A program made the position numbers and the translations under genes. This document shows, in pieces, positions 24,218 through 29,429 of a DNA stretch of 29,429 bases; position 1 is the first letter of the stretch, and every line of letters starts with the position of its first letter. The DNA is from an uncultured Collinsella sp. (GTDB lineage: Bacteria > Actinomycetota > Coriobacteriia > Coriobacteriales > Coriobacteriaceae): NCBI GenBank assembly GCA_902495355.1, contig CABUWV010000021.1:1-29429 (forward strand), in the 5' to 3' direction. The notes below the pieces were generated by a model that did no database searches, was not told where the DNA came from, and saw nothing but the letters and a program-made list of their open reading frames with translations.

Positions 24218-24859
24218 GTGGGTTGCAAGGTATTAGTGGTCTGCGGCTCGCCCGTGGTGGCGAGCGCAGATCTGTTGCGTAGGCTAGCAGGGGAGTGCGA
24301 CCACGTTGTCGCCGTGGACCGCGGACTCGACGCGCTTCTGGGCGCGGGTCTAGGCTGCGACGTGTATGTGGGGGATGCCGACACGGTGAGTGATGCGGGT
24401 CGCGCGTTAGTCGATGCCGCCACCGACTTTGAAGTTGAGCGCCACGACCCGTACAAGGACTATACCGATCTTGCGTTGGCGCTCGATTCCATCCGCCGTC
24501 GCTGGCCGGGTGCCGAAGTGGTTGCGACCTGCGCCACCGGCGGTCGCCCTGATATGGCGCTTTCCGTACTGGGCCTGCTCGCAGGCTACGATGACGCTCC
24601 AGTCTGGATTGCCGAGGACGAGACCATGGCCCGCATTCTGCACGAACGTGAATCCTGGACCATTGAGAATGCAACTGGCAAAACCTTTTCCATCATCGCC
24701 ATAGCCCCTAACACCGAGGTAAACGAACACGGTCTAGAGTGGGAACTAGATCACAGCCCACTGGGCTTGTTGGCCGACACGGGTATCAGCAACGTTGTAA
24801 GGTCAACAGCCACGATCCAAGTCCACACCGGCACAGCCATCGCTTACCTATATCAATAG
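24218..24859 (+). CDS. thiN: Thiamine pyrophosphokinase
   Basis: The enzyme converts thiamine and ATP to thiamine diphosphate, the active cofactor. The 213-residue product has the TPK layout: an N-terminal catalytic half with VVAVDRGLDALLGAG, the acidic motif YVGDADTVSD (GDxDS-like) and PYKDYTDLALAL (family DKDxTDxxxAL), then a C-terminal beta-sandwich thiamine-binding half ending in a STATIQVHTGTAIAYL-type strand. The start is GTG 24218 with a weak GAGAG upstream; no ATG fits. It is co-directional with the HAD gene, nine bases apart. No TPP riboswitch is visible. It could be called a TPK-family protein of unproven substrate, but the motifs are good. Confidence 0.88.
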   Translation: MGCKVLVVCGSPVVASADLLRRLAGECDHVVAVDRGLDALLGAGLGCDVYVGDADTVSDAGRALVDAATDFEVERHDPYKDYTDLALALDSIRRRWPGAEVVATCATGGRPDMALSVLGLLAGYDDAPVWIAEDETMARILHERESWTIENATGKTFSIIAIAPNTEVNEHGLEWELDHSPLGLLADTGISNVVRSTATIQVHTGTAIAYLYQ

Positions 24860-24887
24860 GCATTTAGAATCTGACCTAAAAAAGTCC

Positions 24888-24916
24888 TTGCACCCCGCGC
24901 CAACTTCCCCTATAGT
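24888..24916 (+). promoter_or_regulatory. tRNA-Ala promoter
   Basis: TTGCAC (24888-24893) and TATAGT (24911-24916) are separated by exactly 17 bases, with four and five consensus matches. Transcription would begin about seven bases before the mature tRNA 5' end. Confidence 0.85.
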
Positions 24917-24929
24917 ATCTCCTCGTCAC

Positions 24930-25005
24930 GGGGGCGTAGCTCAGCTGGGAGAGCGCTTGACTGGCAGTCAAGAGGTCAGGGGTTCGATCCCCCTCGTCTC
25001 CACCA
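24930..25005 (+). tRNA. tRNA-Ala (anticodon GGC)
   Basis: All four arms fold. The acceptor GGGGGCG (24930-24936) pairs with CGTCTCC (24995-25001), including the G3-U70 wobble that identifies alanine tRNAs. The anticodon stem CTTGA/TCAAG closes the loop CTGGCAG with anticodon GGC, reading GCC. The T arm is AGGGG-TTCGATC-CCCCT. The 3' end ACCA is encoded. It is 76 bases long, single, and not part of a tRNA cluster. Confidence 0.98.
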
Positions 25006-25015
25006 TCGTGAATGC

Positions 25016-25047
25016 AAAGGCCTTCGGAATTCCGAAGGCCTTTTTCA
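25016..25047 (+). terminator. Terminator of the tRNA-Ala gene
   Basis: A perfect 28-base palindrome at 25016-25043 is made of AAAGGCCTTCGGAA and its complement and gives a stem with almost no loop. It runs into a T tract (TTTTT, 25041-25045). It lies ten bases after the tRNA. Confidence 0.92.
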
Positions 25048-25523
25048 TGCCAATACACCCCGCGCCACAAACCCAATCCACACCAACAAAAAGTTGAACA
25101 AATTTTTTCCCATGTCTGTACATAGTTTGTTAGCCAAACGCGATTATCAGTGTAGATCGCCGTTCCATTTGGGCTTCAGGAACGTCCCTAATCACCGCCA
25201 GTACCTCAATAACCTGCATCAATGTGAACAACATCCCAAAACAACCCCGTTGAACACACTAAATGAACGAAATGTTGTCCGCGATTAGCCAAATCAGCTT
25301 TGCTATCAGCTTGTGCTAGGATACCTAACGTTACATGAGTTCAACTGTGCTCGCGGCTCCAGCAAGTTGCAAAGCGCAGGGTCGATCAGCATCCGGCCGT
25401 AACGGCGGTGCCAGAAACACCACGAGCTCCAATAAAGAAGTCATGCGACGTTTTTTATTTGTATTGAGTTAATTTCCTAGTGCAAATAAATAATATGTTG
25501 CATGTCAAAGCGTAGCAGTCCTA

Positions 25524-25583
25524 CAGCTGTTTGCGTGCGGTCCAGTTTTGTTCCCGCTTGACTGGTTCGCACGCAGCCAGCTG
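25524..25583 (+). promoter_or_regulatory. Leader hairpin 1 upstream of the LoaP-like gene
   Basis: Three stems stack: CAGCTG (25524-25529) with CAGCTG (25578-25583), GCGTGCG (25533-25539) with CGCACGC (25568-25574), and CCAGT (25542-25546) with ACTGG (25561-25565). They are separated by symmetric 3x3 and 2x2 internal loops and closed by a 14-base loop. That gives 18 pairs without a T tract, so it is not a simple terminator. Confidence 0.7.
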
Positions 25584-25686
25584 GAGTCGCGGTCATTTTT
25601 GCGATACACGTCCGCGTCTCTAGCAACTGCACTCATACATACCGTTCACGGTGGGGCAGAGCCACGTGCTTGTCTGACTGGGCTCA

Positions 25687-25745
25687 GGGTTTGAATATGG
25701 AGCGCCTTCGCGCACAAGCGCCCTGGCGAAGCCATACCCAAACCC
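25687..25745 (+). promoter_or_regulatory. Leader hairpin 2 upstream of the LoaP-like gene
   Basis: GGGTTTG (25687-25693) pairs with CAAACCC (25739-25745), TATGG (25696-25700) with CCATA (25732-25736), and CTTCGC (25706-25711) with GCGAAG (25726-25731). A five-base bulge (AGCGC) lies on the left side only. The 18 pairs end 38 bases before the start codon and no T tract follows. GCGC-CTTC-GCGC (25702-25713) is a competing small hairpin. Confidence 0.7.
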
Positions 25746-25782
25746 CGTGAGCCACACGTAAGACAGCAAGGGGGTGGTGCTC

Positions 25783-26328
25783 GTGTGGTATGTGATTCAG
25801 GTCATTAACGGTCGCGAAGATGTAATGCGCGAGCGCATCGAGCGCATGGTGCCGGCTGGTGCCATGCAAGAGCTCTTTTATCCCCAATATCAGACCGAAA
25901 TCAAGGTACACGGCGAATGGGTCAACACATCCAAGCCGTTGTTCCCCGGTTATCTTATCTGCGATACGGCAGACCCCCGCACCGTTCAACAGTATCTACT
26001 GCGTATGGACGACTTTGCCCGGGTGCTATCCCAGGACGGTCAGTTTGTGCCGCTGGCAAAAGAAGAGACCCAGCTCATTGGCAATTTTACCAATAGGGGA
26101 GACCGTGTGGTGCCCATGAGCGAGGCCCTAAAAGACGGCGATCAGGTTGTAGTGACGGCTGGTCCGCTGTTGGGCCACGAAGGTCTCATCAAAACCATTA
26201 ACAGACGCAAGAGCACGGCTTTTTTGGAGCTTAACCTGTGCGGCCGACGCGTAACCACCCGCGTTGGCCTCGCGGTGCTTTCAAGCGAGCAGCGCGTAAT
26301 GCGAAGCCTTAAAAAGGCGATCGCCTAG
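25783..26328 (+). CDS. NusG-family transcription antiterminator, LoaP-like
   Basis: This specialised NusG paralog probably travels with RNA polymerase and suppresses termination in the polysaccharide operon that it heads. The 181-residue protein starts (M)WYVIQVINGREDVM, the opening of the NGN domain, which also has KPLFPGYLICDT. The C-terminal KOW segment lies around residues 115-150 (GDQVVVTAGPLLGHEGLIK). True NusG is normally beside secE and rplK; here the neighbours are polysaccharide genes, as for LoaP of Bacillus and Clostridia. AAGGGG is eight bases before GTG 25783, preferred over GTG 25774 or 25777. The long hairpin leader upstream and the stem over its stop codon are possible recognition sites. 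LoaP versus RfaH-like subgroup is inferred. Confidence 0.85.
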   Translation: MWYVIQVINGREDVMRERIERMVPAGAMQELFYPQYQTEIKVHGEWVNTSKPLFPGYLICDTADPRTVQQYLLRMDDFARVLSQDGQFVPLAKEETQLIGNFTNRGDRVVPMSEALKDGDQVVVTAGPLLGHEGLIKTINRRKSTAFLELNLCGRRVTTRVGLAVLSSEQRVMRSLKKAIA

Positions 26329-26342
26329 CTGCAGGCGATCGC
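26317..26342 (+). promoter_or_regulatory. Hairpin spanning the stop codon of the LoaP-like gene
   Basis: GCGATCGCCT (26317-26326) pairs perfectly with AGGCGATCGC (26333-26342) around AGCTGC. The TAG stop codon (26326-26328) sits at the loop edge. A smaller stem, TCCCC/GGGGA (26361-26375), follows. There is no T tract, so it may be an RNA processing or antiterminator contact site rather than a terminator. Confidence 0.6.
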
Positions 26343-26394
26343 TACACAGAAGAGGGAGGATCCCCGACCCGGGGACGAAGTCTTGGAAGAAAAC

Positions 26395-27144
26395 GTGTCG
26401 GATAAAACTCAATTTGCAACGGATGCGCCTGCGGGGGCAGCGCTCATTGCTCAGGCCATGGACCGACGCGAGGGCGCCGGCCGCTACAAGGCCATGCAGT
26501 CCATCATGGACTGGGATCGTTCGCGCTTGGTCTACCGCGCCGTTAAGCGCGCCTTTGACGTCGTGTTCAGCGGCTGCGTGCTGGCCGTCATCGCTGTACC
26601 CAGCCTTGTGCTCGCCGCGGCCATCCGTCTGGAGAGCGAGGGCAACCCCTTCTACAGCCAGATCCGCGTGGGCCAGACCCACCGCGACGGCAGCCTGTCC
26701 ACCTTCCGCATGTGGAAATTCCGCTCCATGTGCAAGGACGCCGACGAGCGCCTCGCCGAGCTCAAGGAGCAAAACGAGATCGCCGGTGCCATGTTCAAGA
26801 TGAAGGAGGACCCGCGCGTCACCAAGATCGGCAGGTTCATCCGCAAGCACTCCATCGACGAGTTCCCGCAGTTCCTGAACGTATTCCTGGGCCAGATGTC
26901 CGTGGTCGGTCCAAGGCCACCGCTGCCGAATGAGGTCGCGGAGTACACCGAGTACGACTTACAGCGCCTGGCCGTGAAGCCTGGGATTACCGGACTCTGG
27001 CAGGTCACGGAGCGTAACTCCACCGGTTTCGACGGCATGGTCCGCCGGGACATCGAGTACATAGCAAAACGCGGAATCGTCATGGACCTCAAGATCGTCC
27101 TCCTTACGGTTCTGGAGGTCTTCAACGGGAGCGATGCATACTAA
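26395..27144 (+). CDS. Undecaprenyl-phosphate sugar-1-phosphate transferase
   Basis: This membrane monotopic phosphoglycosyl transferase puts the first sugar phosphate onto undecaprenyl phosphate and so starts the polysaccharide repeat unit. In 249 residues a polar N-terminus is followed by one hydrophobic re-entrant helix (about 55-80, SGCVLAVIAVPSLVLAAAI). The bacterial sugar transferase core comes next: MWKFRSM, DPRVTKIGRFIRKHSIDEFPQ with the catalytic Asp-Glu pair, VVGPRPPLP and KPGITGLWQV. The four-helix N-terminal membrane region of WbaP/CpsE types is absent. I prefer GTG 26395, preceded by GGAAGA; TTG 26383 adds four residues. The stop overlaps the next ATG by one base. The sugar (glucose or galactose) cannot be told. 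Confidence 0.92.
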   Translation: MSDKTQFATDAPAGAALIAQAMDRREGAGRYKAMQSIMDWDRSRLVYRAVKRAFDVVFSGCVLAVIAVPSLVLAAAIRLESEGNPFYSQIRVGQTHRDGSLSTFRMWKFRSMCKDADERLAELKEQNEIAGAMFKMKEDPRVTKIGRFIRKHSIDEFPQFLNVFLGQMSVVGPRPPLPNEVAEYTEYDLQRLAVKPGITGLWQVTERNSTGFDGMVRRDIEYIAKRGIVMDLKIVLLTVLEVFNGSDAY

Positions 27145-28310
27145 TGCAGCATGTTTTCATCATCGGATCCAAGGGTATTCCGGCAAACTACGGCGGTTAC
27201 GAGACGTTCGTGGAGAAGCTGACCGAGAATCAGGTGTCGCCCGATATCAAGTACCACGTGGCGTGCGCCGTGGATTCCGCCGAGCAGGTCGGCGAGTTCG
27301 AGCACAACGGGGCGCACTGCTTCAACGTTGTGCGCAGGCCCGTCGGAGCCGCTAGGGCGATCTTCTACGACATAGACGCCCTCAAGTGGTGCACCGCCTA
27401 TATCGAGAATAACCGTGTCGAGCACCCCCTCGTCTACGTGCTGGCCTGTCGCATCGGACCGTTTTTCGGAAAGTACGTAAAGAGGATCCACGCCCTTGGT
27501 GGCAAGGTCTTCGTGAACCCCGACGGCCACGAGTGGAAGCGCGCCAAGTGGAGCGCGCCCGTCCGCAGGTACTGGAAAGTCTCGGAGCGCGGGATGGTCA
27601 AGCACGCCGACCTGATGGTGTGCGACTCCAAGAACATCGAGAAGTACATTCGAGGGGAGTATGCCGACCTGCACCCCGAGACGACCTTCATCGCCTACGG
27701 GGCCGACATCAGGCACTCAGCGCTCGCGGACGACGACCCCAAGTTCACTGGATGGCTCTCCGAGAAGGGCCTCGAGCCCTTCGGCTACTACCTGGTCGTG
27801 GGACGCTTCGTGCCTGAGAACAACTACGAGACCATGATCCGGGAGTTCATGGCTTCCGACTCCAAGCGGGATTTCGCGCTCGTGACGGGAGTGGACGACT
27901 CCTTCCTCGCGGAGCTCGAGCGGAAGACGCACTTCAAGTCCGACCCACGCATCAAGTTCGTCGGGACCGTCTACGACCAGGAGCTCCTGAAGAAGATCCG
28001 TGAGCAGGCTTACGGCTACTTCCACGGCCATGAGGTCGGGGGTACCAATCCGAGCCTCCTGGAGGCGCTGGCGTCCACGCGCCTCAACCTCCTTCTCGAC
28101 GTCGGTTTCAACCGCGAGGTCGCTGAGGACTCGGCCCTGTATTGGAGCAAGGAATCCGGAGACTTGGCTGAACTTATCAATAGCGCCGACGTGATGGATT
28201 GGAAGTCGATCGAGGAGCTCGATACGGCATCGACCTCCGTTATCCGCGACCGGTATTCGTGGCGGTCCATCACTGACAGCTACGAAGACCTTTTCCTCGG
28301 AAGGAGATAA
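27144..28310 (+). CDS. Rhamnosyltransferase-like GT4 glycosyltransferase (Cps2T type)
   Basis: The 388-residue GT-B enzyme belongs to the group with an N-terminal DUF1972 domain, typified by pneumococcal Cps2T, which adds rhamnose as the second sugar of the capsule unit. It starts HVFIIGSKGIPANYGGYETF, the DUF1972 signature. The C-terminal half has YGYFHGHEVGGTNPSLLEAL, the nucleotide-sugar binding motif with its conserved Glu. No membrane segment is evident, so it probably acts at the inner membrane face. It begins in a TAATG overlap with the preceding transferase gene, and rfbA follows after three bases. Neighbouring dTDP-rhamnose genes support rhamnose as donor; that specificity is inferred from family and context. 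Confidence 0.88.
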   Translation: MQHVFIIGSKGIPANYGGYETFVEKLTENQVSPDIKYHVACAVDSAEQVGEFEHNGAHCFNVVRRPVGAARAIFYDIDALKWCTAYIENNRVEHPLVYVLACRIGPFFGKYVKRIHALGGKVFVNPDGHEWKRAKWSAPVRRYWKVSERGMVKHADLMVCDSKNIEKYIRGEYADLHPETTFIAYGADIRHSALADDDPKFTGWLSEKGLEPFGYYLVVGRFVPENNYETMIREFMASDSKRDFALVTGVDDSFLAELERKTHFKSDPRIKFVGTVYDQELLKKIREQAYGYFHGHEVGGTNPSLLEALASTRLNLLLDVGFNREVAEDSALYWSKESGDLAELINSADVMDWKSIEELDTASTSVIRDRYSWRSITDSYEDLFLGRR

Positions 28311-28313
28311 CCA

Positions 28314-29213
28314 GTGAAAGGCATCATCCTCGCCGGCGGGTCCGGCACCCGCTTGTACCCGCTCACGCTCGTGACCTCCAAGCAGCTGCTGCCGGTCTAC
28401 GACAAGCCCATGATCTACTACCCGCTGTCCACCCTCATGCTGGCGGGCATCCGGGACATCCTGGTCATCTCCACGCCGACCGACCTCCCCAACTTCGAGC
28501 GCCTGCTCGGGGACGGCTCGCGCTACGGCGTGAACCTCTCCTACGCCGAGCAGCCGAGCCCGGACGGCCTGGCCCAGGCCTTCACCATCGGCGAGGAGTT
28601 CATCGCCGGCGAGCCGTGCGCCCTGGTGCTCGGCGACAACATCTTCTACGGCAACGGCCTGTCGCGCCACCTGACGCGCGCCGTCCAGAACGCCGAGTCG
28701 GGAAGGGCCACGGTCTTCGGCTACCACGTCGACGACCCCGAGCGCTTCGGCGTCGTGGAGTTCGACGGCGAGGGCAGGGCCGTCTCCATCGAGGAGAAGC
28801 CCGCCGACCCCAAGAGCTCCTACGCCGTCACCGGCCTGTACTTCTACCCGGGCGACGTCGCCGCCAAGGCGCATAGGGTGGAGCCCTCCGCCCGCGGGGA
28901 GCTCGAGATCACCACGCTCAACCAGATGTACCTGGAGGAGGGGACGCTGTCCGTGGTCACCCTCGGCCGCGGCTACGCGTGGCTGGACACCGGCACCATG
29001 GAGAGCCTGCACGAGGCCGCGGAGTTCGTCCGCGCCGTCGAGCACTCCCAGGACCTGCCGGTCTCGGTCCCCGAGGAGATCGCCTGGGAGAACGGCTGGA
29101 TCACGACCGAGGGGCTCAAGCGAGCCGCCGAGGCCTACGGCAAGTCGGTCTACGGCCGGCACCTCAAGAAGGTCGCCGCCGGCGAGATCGTCAACAGCCC
29201 GCGCGAGTACTAG
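28314..29213 (+). CDS. rfbA: Glucose-1-phosphate thymidylyltransferase
   Basis: RfbA (RmlA) makes dTDP-glucose from dTTP and glucose-1-phosphate, the first step to dTDP-L-rhamnose. The 299-residue protein has the nucleotide loop ILAGGSGTRLYPLT, then KQLLPVYDKPMIYYPLS, LVLGDNIFYGNG (metal-binding Asp), FGVVEFD and RGYAWLDTGTMESL, all standard. GTG 28314 has GAAGGAGA overlapping the previous stop, a strong start signal, and the gap is only three bases. Base composition is very GC-rich with strongly C/G-ending codons, more so than the LoaP-like gene, suggesting the polysaccharide genes differ in history. rfbB follows after 12 bases. Confidence 0.97.
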   Translation: MKGIILAGGSGTRLYPLTLVTSKQLLPVYDKPMIYYPLSTLMLAGIRDILVISTPTDLPNFERLLGDGSRYGVNLSYAEQPSPDGLAQAFTIGEEFIAGEPCALVLGDNIFYGNGLSRHLTRAVQNAESGRATVFGYHVDDPERFGVVEFDGEGRAVSIEEKPADPKSSYAVTGLYFYPGDVAAKAHRVEPSARGELEITTLNQMYLEEGTLSVVTLGRGYAWLDTGTMESLHEAAEFVRAVEHSQDLPVSVPEEIAWENGWITTEGLKRAAEAYGKSVYGRHLKKVAAGEIVNSPREY

Positions 29214-29225
29214 GAGGAACCCCTC

Positions 29226-29429
29226 ATGTCCGAGATCTTCGAACCCAAGAACATCATCGTCACGGGCGGCTGCGGCTTCATCGGCAGCAACTTCGTGCAC
29301 TACGTCGTGGACAACCACCCCGAGGTGCACGTCACCGTCCTGGACAAGCTGACCTACGCCGGCAACCCCGAGAACATCGCGGGGCTGCCCGAGGATAGGG
29401 TCGAGCTCGTCGTGGGCGACATCTGCGAC
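29226..29429 (+). CDS. rfbB: dTDP-glucose 4,6-dehydratase, N-terminal part (cut by window end)
   Basis: The last 204 bases are an open frame of 68 codons running off the window. It starts MSEIFEPKNIIVTGGCGFIG, with the Rossmann NAD-binding motif TGGCGFIGSNFVHY, followed by VLDKLTYAGNPENI, a signature of RfbB (RmlB), and then VVGDICD. AGGAGG eight bases ahead of the ATG is a very good binding site. RfbB uses dTDP-glucose, the product of RfbA, to make dTDP-4-keto-6-deoxyglucose. The remaining roughly 250 or more residues and the rest of the rhamnose pathway should lie just to the right. Confidence 0.93.
   Translation, partial: MSEIFEPKNIIVTGGCGFIGSNFVHYVVDNHPEVHVTVLDKLTYAGNPENIAGLPEDRVELVVGDICD

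Larger units (their letters stand above)
25048..25782 (+). other. Long gene-free leader region of the polysaccharide operon
   Basis: No convincing gene is seen in these 735 bases. A 64-codon frame at 25094-25288 has a TTG start, no binding site and no recognisable family. The first part is AT-rich. Two promoter candidates read to the right: an extended -10, TGC-TAGGAT (25315-25322), and TTGAGT (25464-25469) with AATAAT (25489-25494) at 19 bases. Downstream are two long hairpins, at 25524-25583 and 25687-25745. A further segment, 25345-25427, has alternative pairings. The likely transcript therefore has a 5' leader of 280-450 bases. Confidence 0.6.

Noticed and set aside
25094..25288. Possible 64-codon gene before the LoaP-like gene
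   Set aside because: TTG start, no ribosome binding site, no recognisable motif, and composition like the flanking non-coding DNA.
25391..25415. An ops/JUMPstart element for an RfaH-type protein
   Set aside because: Only a partial GGCGGT match is present; the conserved GGCGGTAGNNT is not found.
25345..25427. Cyclic-di-GMP (GEMM) riboswitch upstream of the polysaccharide operon
   Set aside because: GCAAAGC and CCGGCC are present in the right order, but the first half of the GEMM consensus and its tetraloop-receptor layout cannot be aligned.
27717..29330. A 537-codon open frame on the minus strand across the rhamnosyltransferase, rfbA and rfbB genes
   Set aside because: It crosses three real plus-strand genes and their junctions and shows only low-complexity Val/Asp/Gly/Leu-rich sequence typical of antisense GC-rich DNA.

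Overview
The window looks like a chromosomal segment of a GC-rich gut actinobacterium of the class Coriobacteriia, most likely Collinsella. This is inferred from the gene families, the paired glgC/glgD genes, the FmdB and GlgX/MalQ-type neighbours and the style of the intergenic palindromes; no marker gene such as rRNA is present to prove it.

Layout. 1-1524: a palindromic repeat, then metK on the minus strand with its terminator. 1525-1842: an intergenic REP-like inverted repeat and the gltX promoter. 1843-9097: plus-strand housekeeping genes for translation and replication restart: gltX, priA, def, fmt and rsmB. A large cruciform-like repeat lies between def and fmt. 9098-9546: a gene-free stretch bounded by two copies of one palindrome. 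9547-23172: a minus-strand block for storage and breakdown of alpha-glucan. In transcription order it reads glgB, glgP, glgC, glgD, glgA, then a separately promoted fusion of a GH13 amylase-type enzyme with a GH77 4-alpha-glucanotransferase, then a small FmdB-type zinc-ribbon gene. 23173-23518: a divergent control region with inverted TGGTAAAAC half-sites that overlap the glgB promoter. 23519-24859: a HAD phosphatase and a thiamine pyrophosphokinase. 24888-25047: tRNA-Ala(GGC) with a clear promoter and terminator. 25048-25782: a long gene-free leader with strong predicted RNA hairpins. 25783-29429: the start of an exopolysaccharide or capsule operon: a NusG-family LoaP-like antiterminator, an undecaprenyl-phosphate sugar-1-phosphate transferase, a Cps2T-like rhamnosyltransferase, rfbA, and the first 68 codons of rfbB, which is cut by the window edge.

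How the genes work together. GlgC/GlgD make ADP-glucose, GlgA polymerises it and GlgB adds branches. GlgP phosphorolyses outer chains, and the GH13-GH77 fusion is suited to trim and disproportionate the remaining oligosaccharides. The same TGGTAAAAC-type motif occurs in front of both glgB and the fusion gene, which suggests one regulator for the whole set. The polysaccharide operon makes dTDP-rhamnose (RfbA, RfbB) and starts a lipid-linked repeat unit; its first gene probably keeps RNA polymerase going through the long operon.

The most unusual features are: (1) a roughly 296-residue C-terminal tail on glycogen synthase built of alternating acidic and Lys/Ala/Thr-rich histone-H1-like blocks, with a shorter related tail on the branching enzyme; (2) the structured leader ahead of the LoaP-like gene; (3) the shared operators in the glycogen control regions; and (4) three unrelated families of intergenic palindromes, one of which shows a compensatory base-pair change between its two copies.
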